Notes: generated from the letters alone by a model not told the origin. Counted from the stretch's first letter, positions 1-8,751 are shown. The stretch is DNA of 64,000 nucleotides from Leptospiraceae bacterium (GCA_024233835.1 JACKPC010000006.1:186001-250000), one strand, 5' to 3'. A program made the numbers and translations.

Positions 1-27
1 TTACCAATAGTAATTTATGATGTCATA

Positions 28-227
28 TTACTCTATTGCACAAAGAGAACTACAACCATCTCCATTTGCTAAATTAGAGTCATCACACGCTTCTCCCTGA
101 TCCACTACTCCATCTCCACATAACTTATCCTTAATTCTTATTGAAATTACAGCTGTTCCTGATTTTGAACCATTTATTGCACTGATTGTAAAATTCGTTG
201 CAGCCTGATTTACTGTAGGTGTCCCGG
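28..227 (-). pseudogene. 3' remnant of a Cys-rich-repeat (DUF4215-like) surface protein, cut by IS21
   Basis: Reading the minus strand from the IS21 end gives an open frame of about 66 codons ending in TAA at 28-30. The last part carries the pattern CGDGxxxxGEACDDxNxxNGDGCSxxC, which is the Myxococcus-type cysteine-rich repeat (DUF4215) found at the end of secreted or outer-membrane proteins. Before it lies a beta-strand-like stretch (IYTGTPTVNQAATNFTISA). The frame has no start: it runs straight into the IS21 terminal repeat at 228. Sequence on the far side of the element (after 2818) is an IS66 gene, so the 5' part of this gene is not in the window. Too short for routine ORF calling. Confidence 0.6.
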
Positions 228-325
228 TGTATATTTCGGTGAAATCTGCCAGTCATTCCGGTTGAAACTTTACCACTCAAATGTTTTCAAAATCATCCTA
301 ATGACAGATGAAAGCCTAACATAGA

Positions 326-1063
326 TTAAGTCAAACCTTTTGTAATTAATTTTCTCATGGAATCTCCTTTCAACGTGAATGTGTAAGAAGAGTGTAATAT
401 TCTGTCACAAACTGCATCAGCAATTGTCTGGTTATTTACCACATCATGCCAGGATGAAATAGGGTATTGAGAAGTAATAATTGTTGACTTTTGTCCATGT
501 CTATCTTCAATTATTTCCATAAGAAACAATGCTGTTTTCTTATCAAACGGTTCCAGTCCAAAATCATCAAGGATAAGTAGATCCGTTTTTTTTATCTTAT
601 CAATTTCTCTATTGTAACTTCCATCGACTTTTTTCATTCTTAAAGAATTGAATAATTTACTGCTATTGTAATATAGCACAGAGTATCCTTCCAGGCAGGC
701 ATTATTTCCAAAAGCACATGCTAAATAACTTTTCCCAGTTCCGGTCGGGCCGGATATAATAAGGTTATATTTCCTTTTGATCCATTCAAAGGAGCTTAAT
801 TTTAGAACCATATTTTTATCCAGATTTCTACCGCTATCATAGCTGATGCTTTCCAGATTAGCTTTGTATCGAAATTTAGCTGTAGCTAATAATCTTGTCA
901 GCTTCCGATTATATCTTTCCTCCCATTCGGCATCTACGAGAGAAGCAACAAACTCATCCGGACTCAGTTTATTAAAGCCCATATCCAATGCAGATTTAAA
1001 GATTCTCTGCATTCCATAAAGTTTCATTATTTTTATTTTTTCAAGTGTATCTTCATTAGTCAT
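326..1063 (-). CDS. istB: IS21 helper ATPase IstB
   Basis: 245-residue AAA+ ATPase that assembles on target DNA and stimulates the IstA transposase. Visible motifs are Walker A GPTGTGKS (about residues 105-112), Walker B LLILDDFG (about 162-169) and a downstream ITSQ sensor-like stretch; length is normal for IstB. It starts 1 bp after the istA stop, so the two are translationally coupled. It ends ITKGLT, an ending that recurs in a diverged remnant at 8765-8800. Looks intact. Confidence 0.93.
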   Translation of the reverse strand: MTNEDTLEKIKIMKLYGMQRIFKSALDMGFNKLSPDEFVASLVDAEWEERYNRKLTRLLATAKFRYKANLESISYDSGRNLDKNMVLKLSSFEWIKRKYNLIISGPTGTGKSYLACAFGNNACLEGYSVLYYNSSKLFNSLRMKKVDGSYNREIDKIKKTDLLILDDFGLEPFDKKTALFLMEIIEDRHGQKSTIITSQYPISSWHDVVNNQTIADAVCDRILHSSYTFTLKGDSMRKLITKGLT

Positions 1064-1064
1064 A

Positions 1065-2615
1065 TCAGTATTCTTCCTTATTGTAATATACTTTTCCTCT
1101 CAGGTTTTCATGTTTGATGTCATTGGAAGATAAGTTTTCTTGCTCGTATGCATCCATTCCATTTAGCAAAATATTTTTTATAAATCTGTAGCCTATTTGC
1201 TTGTATTCTAATGCGATTTCACAGGCTCTATTAACTCGCTTTCCCCCATATTTCTTTCCAAGGTTAATAATCCCTATGCATACTTTATATCCCTGTTCGG
1301 GATATTTGTAAGTATTTAGAATATTTGAGGATAGCTCCCTTACACTTACTCCCAGAAGAGATGCTCTGCTTAATATCATTTCAGAATTCCATTCCGCATA
1401 AGACTTGTGAGAGGGAGGCATATGGTCTATATTTGTGCTATATTTACCCTGTGCTCTATCACGTTTATGCAAAGCCACTCTCTCATTATTGTAGAATACC
1501 TCAACTATATCCTGAGTATAGATTATCGTGGTTTTACGACCTTTTAGGCGATAAGGCACGCTGTAATAGTTTTTATCTTCAGGAAGGTAGACATGATAAT
1601 TTACAGCTACTGTAGACATTGCAAATTTCTTGAACATGTATTTTTCTGCAGGTAGAGGCTTTAGTAACTGTTTTTCGTTTCTTTCAAAATCTTCTCTTCT
1701 TGAATGATTTAATCTCTGCATTTTTAGATTATTATGTTTATCTAATAGTTTCTGTATTGCCTCATTCAATTCTGAGAGGCTCAGGAATGTTTGATCTCTA
1801 AGAGGAGCAAATATTCTAGTATATACTATGTTCACCGCATTTTCTACGAGTGCTTTATCTTTGGGCTTATAGGGCCTTGCCGGGAAAATAACCGTATCAT
1901 AATGTCTGGCAAAATCCAAAAGCTCAGGATTGATTTCAGGTTCATACCTATCACTTTTTGTTACCGCAGCTTTTAAGCAATCCGGAACAATCGCATTCAC
2001 AACCCCTCCAAGATATTGTAAACTATTCTCACAGGCACGAATAAAATCTTCTTTCTTCTGAGAATATACCGCTTCTACATAAGTTAATTGACTCGCACCT
2101 AATACAGAAACAAATACTTCAACTTCTCTTTCTTCATTTGTTTTGGGATCTTTTATTTTTAGCTTTTTTCCGGTAAAGTCCACAAACAGTTTATCACCAT
2201 ATTTATGCTCTATATGCATACTGACTTCTTTGCTGTTTTTCCATGTCTGATAGTGATAACAAAACTGGGTATAGCTATAGGGTTCTGAAACTTCTTTTGT
2301 ATATTCTTCCCACAATATTTGCAGGGTAACTCCAACTCTTTTCAACTGAACAGCATAGTCAGGAAACCTAATGGATAGCTGCTGATACCTTTCTTTTCGG
2401 GAAAGATTTCTGGAATCTAATATATCCAGAACCTCACTTTCCTTCATAAGAGAGAGGTCTTTATATGTCATATTTGACTTGCGGAATATTTGGAGATACT
2501 CTGATACTACTGGACGAGAAATACTTAAGTTTCGACTAATACTCCGTTTACTCAAACCCAGTTCGTAGAGTCTTACTATTTCAACAATTTTATTCATTTT
2601 TATCCTCTGATTCAT
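1065..2615 (-). CDS. istA: IS21 transposase IstA
   Basis: 516-residue DDE transposase. The N-terminus has a helix-turn-helix (LGLSKRSISRNLSISRPVVSEYL, about residues 19-41). The catalytic core shows FVDFTG (first Asp, about 146), IVPDCLKAAV (second Asp) and KALVENAV (Glu), in IS21 order and spacing. The start is either Met1 or Met7 (MNKIVEIVRL); neither has a decisive ribosome site. Full family length, no frameshift, so the element could still be active with IstB. Confidence 0.93.
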   Translation of the reverse strand: MNQRIKMNKIVEIVRLYELGLSKRSISRNLSISRPVVSEYLQIFRKSNMTYKDLSLMKESEVLDILDSRNLSRKERYQQLSIRFPDYAVQLKRVGVTLQILWEEYTKEVSEPYSYTQFCYHYQTWKNSKEVSMHIEHKYGDKLFVDFTGKKLKIKDPKTNEEREVEVFVSVLGASQLTYVEAVYSQKKEDFIRACENSLQYLGGVVNAIVPDCLKAAVTKSDRYEPEINPELLDFARHYDTVIFPARPYKPKDKALVENAVNIVYTRIFAPLRDQTFLSLSELNEAIQKLLDKHNNLKMQRLNHSRREDFERNEKQLLKPLPAEKYMFKKFAMSTVAVNYHVYLPEDKNYYSVPYRLKGRKTTIIYTQDIVEVFYNNERVALHKRDRAQGKYSTNIDHMPPSHKSYAEWNSEMILSRASLLGVSVRELSSNILNTYKYPEQGYKVCIGIINLGKKYGGKRVNRACEIALEYKQIGYRFIKNILLNGMDAYEQENLSSNDIKHENLRGKVYYNKEEY

Positions 2616-2818
2616 CAGTCTTTCCCCTCTTAGTTGAAAGACTTTTTCGTTGCGATGATTGAGGAAACTTTTAACCTTTGTCCCGAATTACTTATTTTCC
2701 GTGTGGTAAAGTTTCAACCGGAAGCCTGGTAAAGCTAAAAACGGAATGCAATTCTATTTCATTAAGTCAGGTGGCAACTTTCACCGGAATGACTGGCAGG
2801 GTTGAACCGGAATACACA

Positions 2819-2874
2819 TCTACTGGCTTATCATAAAAATATATCTTTAATCTCTGTGGATTTCTAAATATCAT
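2819..2874 (-). pseudogene. tnpB: IS66 TnpB, 5' fragment truncated by IS21
   Basis: ATG overlaps the tnpA stop in an ATGA arrangement (ATG at 2872-2874). The reading MIFRNPQRLKIYFYDKPVD is the conserved TnpB N-terminus (MIF-P...-IY-Y-...P-D). It runs directly into the IS21 terminal repeat, after which the frame reads unrelated residues and stops. The normal TnpB length is about 110-120 residues, so roughly 85 percent is missing. Confidence 0.7.
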
Positions 2875-3134
2875 GAGTAATACCTTATTGTAATTTTAAA
2901 CTCTTTATCAATCGGTATCTCTATTTCCAGACTTGCCTCACTAACTGCCTGGGAAAAGTTTTTTGATTCAGTTTTGATTCTTCCTTCTTTCCATAACTCT
3001 TTGGATGGTAAGTATTTTGACTTCCAGGTTCGTAGTGTAGAGACTGGAAGAGAATTTTTCCGACAGTAGGCAGACATACTCAACCCGCTTCGTTGCCAGT
3101 TTGATAGATGTTCTAATCTTTTTTCATGTTCCAT
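2871..3134 (-). CDS. tnpA: IS66 accessory protein TnpA
   Basis: 87-residue small protein with the IS66 OrfA helix-turn-helix pattern: W-SGLSMSAYCRKNSLPVSTLRTWKSKY (residues 13-41). Length is in the normal range for the family. Begins about 60 bp inside the IS66 terminal repeat and overlaps tnpB by 4 bp, the usual IS66 layout. Without tnpB and tnpC it cannot mobilise on its own. Confidence 0.8.
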   Translation of the reverse strand: MEHEKRLEHLSNWQRSGLSMSAYCRKNSLPVSTLRTWKSKYLPSKELWKEGRIKTESKNFSQAVSEASLEIEIPIDKEFKITIRYYS

Positions 3135-3191
3135 TATGCTTTTACTTTCGCATAATTCTTTTATTATTTCAAGGTGGGTATATTTTAACGC

Positions 3192-3662
3192 TTACGTTCT
3201 AGAAGTTAAAAAAGGTTTTCCTTCCAGGTCTTTCGCATCGGTGGTAATCCTTGCCTTATATTTCGTATTCGCTGCAAGGCTCGTAGCCGGGGTCAGGGTA
3301 AAGGTTTTGTTTTCATTGGAAGCCAGGGGTTGAGTGGCTGCTTTCACACAGGTGGCGAAATCATCACTCGATACCTGAATACTCCCACTGCATTTTGTGT
3401 CATCTATATTCGTGGTAATCGTTTTTACATCCATAGGTTCACTGAATGTAACCGTTCCCACTACATTTAGCGAGACATTAGTGTCTCCGTCTCTCGGTGT
3501 ATAAGTGACAGCAAATGGACGACCTGCATTGGCTGCTGCATCATTGGATGCCTGAATCGCTCCAAGGGCAAGTGCCGTTTCTTTCGAATCATCCTTCTTT
3601 TTCTTGTTACAACTCACAAGTATTGTGAGCAACAATAAGGTTATTACTGCTAATTTCTTCAT
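3192..3662 (-). pseudogene. Big_5/Ig-like lipoprotein, truncated by IS66
   Basis: Starts at the Met of MKKLAVITLLLLTILVSC, a signal peptide with an LVSC lipobox followed by a lysine/aspartate-rich spacer. An upstream in-frame start (3725) would place 21 extra residues before the signal peptide and is rejected. After an Ala/Asn-rich linker comes a Big_5-type bacterial Ig domain (VTYTPRDGDTNVSLN..VTFSEPMD..), common in Leptospira lipoproteins. The domain lacks its closing strand: the last Thr codon and the TAA stop are formed by the first bases of the IS66 end (GTAAGC at 3195). Likely cell-surface anchored if made. Confidence 0.75.
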
Positions 3663-3865
3663 GCTAAAAATCCTTCTATAAAATGGAAAATGGAAAATTT
3701 CTCTTTCGATATACTTTTTCCCCATATCCCGATTTAACCAGTATGAAGTATAAGGAATTTATGAGTCAAATATTTTTTCACTTTCTTCAATGTGGACTTT
3801 AATTCCCCGGAATAATAAAAAGAGTCCTTGACATATTTTTAGATATTCTCCATTTTATTCCTACC

Positions 3866-4600
3866 ATGCAGACATCTATTGCTCTTGAATTACCTGAAAC
3901 CTTTCTGAAGCGTGCTGAGTTATTAGATACCCTGATTCCTCTGAACCCGGGGATTTCTCTGCAATTAGCTCAGAATACTCTATTCATCGAGGAAAAAGAA
4001 CTACATTTCTCCGGTATGGATTTCTTTCCCTTACACCTGCCTTTCAAAATGAAAGAACAGGAAATGTTTACAATCTCTGAGCTGAATTCTAACCTGCGGC
4101 TCGAAATGGATGAGGAGGCCATCATCATCAATATGGGAACTCTGGGATTAATCAGTGCGTTTACAGGTCTTTTTTTAACAACACTTGTCATCTGGAATCG
4201 AAGAAAAAAGCTCGGTAAAGTTTTTGATGCCCAGTCCGGTCATGATATGCTTGTCAACGGCAAGAAAATTCACCGTATGCCCGATATTGCCTTTCACCTC
4301 AATGAAGTCTTCAAAGAGAAAACTTTAGACTACCGCCTCGGTTTCCCTTTCTTCTGCATAGAAGTCGTTTCGAATAAGAAAAGCCTTAAACAGGATTTAC
4401 GTAAAATGGCAAATGACTGGATGGCCGCCGGCACCGAAATTGGTCTTGTTGTCTGCCCCCACCGCGAGAAATACTATTTATTCGAAAAAGATGTTACCGG
4501 CTACAAAACTTACGGGTTTTCTATAGTCTTTACCCACTCCAAACTTCCCGAATTACACATAGACTTTGCTGCTATTTTAGAAGAAGCAAGGGGTTTTTAA
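3866..4600 (+). CDS. Uma2/DUF820-like PD-(D/E)XK nuclease family protein
   Basis: 244 residues. The C-terminal half shows the Uma2 layout: PDIAFHL (catalytic Asp region, about 139-145), then FCIEVVSNKKSLKQDLRKM (Glu-x-Val with the following Lys-rich stretch, about 163-181), then W-AAGTEIGLVVCP (about 185-199). A hydrophobic segment at about 93-109 (TLGLISAFTGLFLTTLVIW) is shared with other Uma2-like proteins and may be buried rather than membrane-spanning. Function of the family is unsettled; members are often multicopy in genomes rich in IS elements. A TTGACA hexamer at 3828-3833 may serve as a -35. Confidence 0.7.
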   Translation: MQTSIALELPETFLKRAELLDTLIPLNPGISLQLAQNTLFIEEKELHFSGMDFFPLHLPFKMKEQEMFTISELNSNLRLEMDEEAIIINMGTLGLISAFTGLFLTTLVIWNRRKKLGKVFDAQSGHDMLVNGKKIHRMPDIAFHLNEVFKEKTLDYRLGFPFFCIEVVSNKKSLKQDLRKMANDWMAAGTEIGLVVCPHREKYYLFEKDVTGYKTYGFSIVFTHSKLPELHIDFAAILEEARGF

Positions 4601-4671
4601 TTTCGTAGAAATATAAGACGGCCTAGCTGTTGTCCCACTATAAGTCCTATGTACAAGCCATGCTGGTTTAA

Positions 4672-5799
4672 CCTCAATCCGGGGCGGTTTTTTATTTGTC
4701 ACCGGTGAGTCAGGTTTCCACTTTGGAAGGGAATGATAGTTATTGTTCCCTCTCCAACTCCTCCTGTGACAAACCGGTTTTTTGAGAGATTTCAGAGATA
4801 GACATCCCGCTTTTTTTAAGTATTTTTGCAAAATCCAACATAGCTCTTTTACTCTGCTCTAACGCTCTATCTTTCTCTTCTATCGCTTTCCTGTTTTCTT
4901 CCAGAGTTTTATCCTTTTCTGCCAGAGTTTTATCCTTTTCTGCCAGAGTTTTATCCTTTTCTTCCAGAGTTTTATCCTTTTCTGCCAGAGCTTTATTCTT
5001 TTGCTCTATTGCTTCTTCTTTCTCCTGAATTTGTCTGGCCATTGACTTGAAAGAAGACTCTATTTCATTCTCAATCTCCGCCTTTCTACGTAACTCTTCT
5101 GATACCCCAGCCATCTGCAAACGGTGGACTATTTTCTTTAAAATATCCAAATCAAGCATTGTATCCGGAAAGCTGATTATAAACCTCTCCGAACCGATTC
5201 GGGTCTGGTCAAAGATGGAGAGTAGAGCTTCTAATTTTGTTTTTACTCCTTCTTTCAAAAGGTGAATCTGGATAAGGTATGTGTCGTGACTTAGTGATTC
5301 AATAAAAGCATTTTTTACATCTAATTTCTGACCTGTAAACCGGTTATAATAATCTCTTTTTACATAAGTAGCAGCAGGAAGGTTTTCATCGAGGGGATAG
5401 CCTAAGAAATATATGGTGATAATAGGATAATTGTCTTTATCTTTGGAATACCTTTCGCCGAGATAATTACGAAACCTACGTAAATCATCAAAATACTTGC
5501 CTTTTTGCATTTCTATGAGCACTTTCTTCGTGCCTGTTTTGGTTTTGATGACAGCATGAAAGTCCATCCGCAAAACGGTAAATACAAACTCTTTCATCTG
5601 CACTGTGTTTTCCTGCGGCTGCAAGGCTAATTCGATAATTTCCTCGTCTATGATTGTGCCGATAAACTCTCTGGCTATTTCATTGTCTTCGAGCATATAT
5701 TTGAAAAACACATCATAAATGGGATTGGCTATCAGCATGGGATACTCCTATTTTTTAGACTATTTTCTGTTGTTTCAAATGCAAGAAAAATATATAGAT
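4672..5799. repeat. 1.1-kb direct repeat, copy 1 (contains Rpn gene 1)
   Basis: Nearly identical to 7645-8751. The shared block runs from the end of a terminator-like hairpin through the Rpn gene and about 60 bp upstream, to the sequence tatatagat where the IS4-like element is inserted. Copy 1 is 21 bp longer than copy 2 because of one extra heptad repeat in the coiled-coil coding region. Similarity resumes weakly for about 25 bp beyond the IS (7448 onwards), so the IS landed just inside the edge of the duplicated block. Confidence 0.9.
4740..5738 (-). CDS. Rpn-family recombination-promoting nuclease, copy 1
   Basis: 332 residues. N-terminal PD-(D/E)XK domain of the Rpn/transposase_31 type: DVFFKYML (9-16), RMDFHAVI with Asp59, then VLIEMQK with Glu76 and Lys79, followed by RRFRNYLGERYS. 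The C-terminal part is a long coiled coil (about 235-305) of heptads EKDKTLA encoded by 21-bp tandem repeats. It ends in a helix-turn-helix-like tail (MSISEISQKTGLSQEEL). Known Rpn proteins nick DNA and promote recA-independent recombination, and are commonly multicopy. Paralogue of the 7713-8690 gene and apparently intact. Confidence 0.85.
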   Translation of the reverse strand: MLIANPIYDVFFKYMLEDNEIAREFIGTIIDEEIIELALQPQENTVQMKEFVFTVLRMDFHAVIKTKTGTKKVLIEMQKGKYFDDLRRFRNYLGERYSKDKDNYPIITIYFLGYPLDENLPAATYVKRDYYNRFTGQKLDVKNAFIESLSHDTYLIQIHLLKEGVKTKLEALLSIFDQTRIGSERFIISFPDTMLDLDILKKIVHRLQMAGVSEELRRKAEIENEIESSFKSMARQIQEKEEAIEQKNKALAEKDKTLEEKDKTLAEKDKTLAEKDKTLEENRKAIEEKDRALEQSKRAMLDFAKILKKSGMSISEISQKTGLSQEELEREQ

Positions 5800-7438
5800 C
5801 AGCAATTCCCGCTTTGCTTGTAACAGGCAGATAAGGCTAAGATTTTTGGGTTTACAGGGAAAGCTTTCGTAAACTTTTTCATCAAAAATCGCTTGTACCT
5901 GTGCAGGGATATAGTCTTTTTGACTATATGCCAGCCAAAAACGAGTTACACGCACGGGTAGATTTATCAGCAGATGGACTTTATCAAACAATTCGGGAAG
6001 AATTTTCTAAAATCCCGGACCACAGAGTCAATCCTTCGATTTCCCTAACAGATGCTTTGATGTCAGCCTTTGCTATCTTTTCTCAAAAGAACGCATCGCT
6101 TCTTGAGTTTGAAAGAGAAAAAGTGAAGAATAAAAATCTTCAAAGTATATACAAGATTCAAGAGATACCCTCTGACACTCAAATGAGAGAAATTGTTGAT
6201 GAAGTTTCAACAGGAGCTTTCAGGAAAATATATAAAAACCTTTTTTCAAAACTTCAGCGTGGCAAGGTTCTCGAATCTTATCGTGTCCTTGATGATTATT
6301 ATATTCTTTCCGGAGACGGAACCGGATTCTTCTCCTCAGAGAAAATTCATTGTAAATCCTGTCTTGTAAAGAATAAGAAAAGTGGAACTCTCTACCAGCA
6401 TATGATGTATGGTGCCTGTATTGTGCATCCGGATAAGAAAGAAGTTATCCCTCTTATGTTTGAACCTATTACAAACGAAGATGGGAAAACAAAAAATGAC
6501 TGTGAGTTAAACGCCTCTAAACGATTTATTGAAGATTTTAGAAGAGAGCATCCTCATTTAAAAACAATATTTGTAGAGGATTCTCTGTTTTCAAATGCTC
6601 CCCACATTGAATTACTGAAAGAGAAGAATCTATCCTTTATCATAGGTGCAAAAGAAAAAAATCACAAACACCTTTACAATCAACTTGATAAGCTACAGGA
6701 ATTAAAAAAGACAGAGCAATTCTGTATAGAGAAAGATAGATTTTCTCATTACTTTTCTTTTACAAACCAAATTTCTTTAAATGAGACTTCAGAACTCAAA
6801 GTCAATGTTCTTGAGTATAAGCAGGTTGATAAAAAAGAGCATATGATTGCTTTTAGCTGGGTTACAGATATTGAAATTACAAAAGAAAATGCTTATGAAT
6901 TGATGCGAATCGCGAGAGCACGATGGAAGATAGAAAATGAAACCTTCAATACTCTGAAAAATCAGGGTTATCACTTTGAACACAATTATGGACATGGCAG
7001 TAAGAATTTGTCTAATAACTTTGCAACTCTTATGATACTTGCTTTTCTTGTAGATCAGATCCAACAATCAAGCTGTGCATTATTTCGAAAAGCACTTGGA
7101 ACTTTTCATGCAAAAAGATTGTTCTGGCAAAAGATAAGAAACTTGTTTGAAATATTTGAATTTTCATCTATGGAGCAACTATTCCAGGCTATTGCTTATG
7201 GATTTAAAGCAAATATTTCTATAGGAGAAAATTCATCATAGCGAGATTTTTAAAAACAGTGAAAAATTTTCTGAAGGAGCTATTCATTCATTTTTCCTTG
7301 TACTAATTTTACTATGATTTTAGCTCAATTTTTACTATACATAAGTATTTTGGGTTCTTTTCCTCGAAGGAAATCCGGAAGTTATGGATTAAAAAACAGG
7401 CTTAAAGAAGCCTTGTACTCTAAAGCGGGAATTGCTGT
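5800..7438 (+). mobile_element. IS4-like insertion sequence with 9-bp target duplication
   Basis: Both ends begin CAGCAATTCCCGCTTT as 16-bp perfect inverted repeats (5800-5815 and 7423-7438). The 9-bp sequence tatatagat occurs immediately outside each end (5791-5799 and 7439-7447), a clean target duplication. The element is 1639 bp with a single transposase gene. Exact ends and an uninterrupted frame point to a recent insertion, within the upstream region of Rpn copy 1. Confidence 0.88.
5901..7241 (+). CDS. IS4-superfamily DDE transposase
   Basis: 446 residues starting at GTG (5901) or ATG (5928). Catalytic residues are visible as ILSGDGTGF (Asp139), FVEDSLFSN (Asp227) and RARWKIENETFNTLK (Glu, near residue 340), the last matching the Y-(2)-R-(3)-E-(6)-K style signature of the IS4 group. 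An N-terminal IPDHRVNPSISLTDALMSAFAIF stretch is typical of related transposases. No frameshift, so probably functional. Exact IS group not assigned. Confidence 0.85.
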   Translation: MQGYSLFDYMPAKNELHARVDLSADGLYQTIREEFSKIPDHRVNPSISLTDALMSAFAIFSQKNASLLEFEREKVKNKNLQSIYKIQEIPSDTQMREIVDEVSTGAFRKIYKNLFSKLQRGKVLESYRVLDDYYILSGDGTGFFSSEKIHCKSCLVKNKKSGTLYQHMMYGACIVHPDKKEVIPLMFEPITNEDGKTKNDCELNASKRFIEDFRREHPHLKTIFVEDSLFSNAPHIELLKEKNLSFIIGAKEKNHKHLYNQLDKLQELKKTEQFCIEKDRFSHYFSFTNQISLNETSELKVNVLEYKQVDKKEHMIAFSWVTDIEITKENAYELMRIARARWKIENETFNTLKNQGYHFEHNYGHGSKNLSNNFATLMILAFLVDQIQQSSCALFRKALGTFHAKRLFWQKIRNLFEIFEFSSMEQLFQAIAYGFKANISIGENSS

Positions 7439-7644
7439 ATATAGATGGAATTTCAGCAATCTCTGAGAATTTTATGCCATGACCTGGATATTTTTTTCCT
7501 TTCGTAGTATTAAATTTTTTCATACCTTTTTACATTCTCCTAATAGTGGTGATTTATTACTTAGTGGTTATCTGCATGAACAAGAAATTATGATTGTGAA
7601 AATACAAAAATAATATTTTCCAAATTTCCTTAACCCAAAAACCG
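7242..7644. other. Intergenic: right end of the IS4-like element and unique spacer
   Basis: 7242-7438 is the non-coding right end of the IS4-like element, followed by the target duplication. From 7448 to 7644 I see AT-rich sequence without a credible gene. The first 25 bases resemble the segment after Rpn copy 2 (8752 onwards), so they belong to the ancestral duplicated block. Confidence 0.6.
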
Positions 7645-7666
7645 CCTCAATCCGGGGCGGTTTTTT
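7637..7666. terminator. Rho-independent terminator, usable on both strands
   Basis: Stem AACCGCC / GGCGGTT (7640-7646 with 7656-7662) with an 8-9 base loop, flanked by A5 on the left and T6 on the right. It lies downstream of Rpn copy 2 on the minus strand. At the matching place after copy 1 (4670 onwards) the left arm is replaced, so that copy has lost this stem. Confidence 0.65.
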
Positions 7667-8751
7667 ATTTGTCACCGGTGAGTCAGGTTTCCACTTTGGA
7701 AGGGAATGATAGTTATTGTTCCCTCTCCAACTCCTCCTGTGACAAACCGGTTTTTTGAGAGATTTCAGAGATAGACATCCCGCTTTTTTTAAGTATTTTT
7801 GCAAAATCCAACATAGCTCTTTTACTCTGCTCTAACGCTCTATCTTTCTCTTCTATCGCTTTCCTGTTTTCTTCCAGAGTTTTATCCTTTTCGTCCAGAG
7901 CTTTCTTGTTTTCTGCCAGAGTTTTATCCTTTTCTGCCAGAGCTTTTTTGTTTTGCTCTATCGCTTCTTCTTTCTCCTGAATTTGCCTTGCCATTGACTT
8001 GAAAGAAGACTCTATTTCATTCTCAATCTCCGCCTTTCTACGTAACTCTTCTGATACCCCCGCCATTTGCAAACGATGGACTATTTTCTTTAAAATATCC
8101 AAATCAAGCATTGTATCCGGAAAGCTGATTATAAACCTCTCCGAACCGATTCGGGTCTGGTCAAAGATGGAGAGTAGAGCTTCTAATTTTGTTTTTACTC
8201 CTTCTTTCAAAAGGTGAATCTGGATAAGGTATGTGTCATGACTGAGTGATTCAATAAAAGCATTTTTTACATCTAATTTCTGACCTGTAAACCGGTTATA
8301 ATAATCTCTTTTTACATAAGTAGCAGCAGGAAGGTTTTCATCGAGGGGATAGCCTAAGAAATATATGGTGATAATAGGATAATTGTCTTTATCTTTGGAA
8401 TACCTTTCGCCGAGATAATTACGAAACCTACGTAAATCATCAAAATACTTGCCTTTTTGCATTTCTATGAGCACTTTTTTGGTGCCGGTTTTGGTTTTGA
8501 TGACAGCATGAAAGTCCATCCGCAAAACAGTAAATACAAACTCTTTCATCTGTACTGTGTTTTCCTGCGGCTGCAAGGCTAATTCGATAATTTCCTCGTC
8601 TATGATTGTGCCGATAAACTCTCTGGCTATTTCATTGTCTTCGAGCATATATTTGAAAAACACATCATAAATAGGATTAGCTATCAGCATGGTATACTCC
8701 TATTTTTTAGACTATTTTCTGTTGTTTCAAATGCAAGAAAAATATATAGAT
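7645..8751. repeat. 1.1-kb direct repeat, copy 2 (contains Rpn gene 2)
   Basis: Near-identical to 4672-5799, differing by scattered substitutions and one missing 21-bp heptad unit in the coiled-coil region. Same orientation, with about 1.85 kb between the copies, of which 1.64 kb is the IS4-like element. Could recombine to delete the IS and one Rpn gene. Confidence 0.9.
7713..8690 (-). CDS. Rpn-family recombination-promoting nuclease, copy 2
   Basis: 325 residues. Identical to copy 1 through the nuclease domain (Asp59, Glu76, Lys79) and the C-terminal tail. It differs in the coiled coil, where the heptads read KALAEKDKTLAENKKALDEKDKTL rather than uniform EKDKTLA units and one unit is missing. 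The conserved domain with a variable linker fits purifying selection on the nuclease and slippage in the linker. Its upstream region is interrupted by the IS21 remnant beginning near 8765. Confidence 0.85.
   Translation of the reverse strand: MLIANPIYDVFFKYMLEDNEIAREFIGTIIDEEIIELALQPQENTVQMKEFVFTVLRMDFHAVIKTKTGTKKVLIEMQKGKYFDDLRRFRNYLGERYSKDKDNYPIITIYFLGYPLDENLPAATYVKRDYYNRFTGQKLDVKNAFIESLSHDTYLIQIHLLKEGVKTKLEALLSIFDQTRIGSERFIISFPDTMLDLDILKKIVHRLQMAGVSEELRRKAEIENEIESSFKSMARQIQEKEEAIEQNKKALAEKDKTLAENKKALDEKDKTLEENRKAIEEKDRALEQSKRAMLDFAKILKKSGMSISEISQKTGLSQEELEREQ

Larger units (their letters stand above)
228..2818 (-). mobile_element. IS21-family insertion sequence, complete
   Basis: Carries adjacent istA (transposase) and istB (helper ATPase), the IS21 hallmark. 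The ends are imperfect inverted repeats: left starts TGTATATTTCGGTG, right (reverse complement) starts TGTGTATTCCGGTT, both followed by TGCCAGTCATTCCGGT. A further internal shared block (CCGGTTGAAACTTTACCAC) lies inside each end, as is usual for the multiple terminal repeats of IS21. No matching 4-8 bp target duplication is visible (left flank gtcccgg, right flank tctactgg), and the flanks belong to two unrelated genes. The element has therefore probably been through a deletion or inter-copy recombination since insertion. Confidence 0.85.
2819..3195 (-). mobile_element. IS66-family element remnant (left end, tnpA, start of tnpB)
   Basis: The right boundary reads, on the minus strand, GTAAGCGTTAAAATATACCC, a typical IS66 terminal repeat beginning GTAAGCG. 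It is followed by a complete tnpA and the first 18 codons of tnpB, after which IS21 DNA begins at 2818. tnpC, the transposase gene, and the other IS66 end are absent from the window. The element landed inside the lipoprotein gene at 3192-3662 and was later cut by the IS21 element. Confidence 0.75.

Noticed and set aside
1325..1615. Plus-strand frame of 96 residues inside istA
   Set aside because: Lies entirely within the intact transposase gene on the other strand and has Leu/Tyr/His composition of a shadow.
5755..5991. Minus-strand frame of 78 residues across the left end of the IS4-like element
   Set aside because: Spans the insertion junction and the inverted repeat, so it cannot be an ancestral gene.
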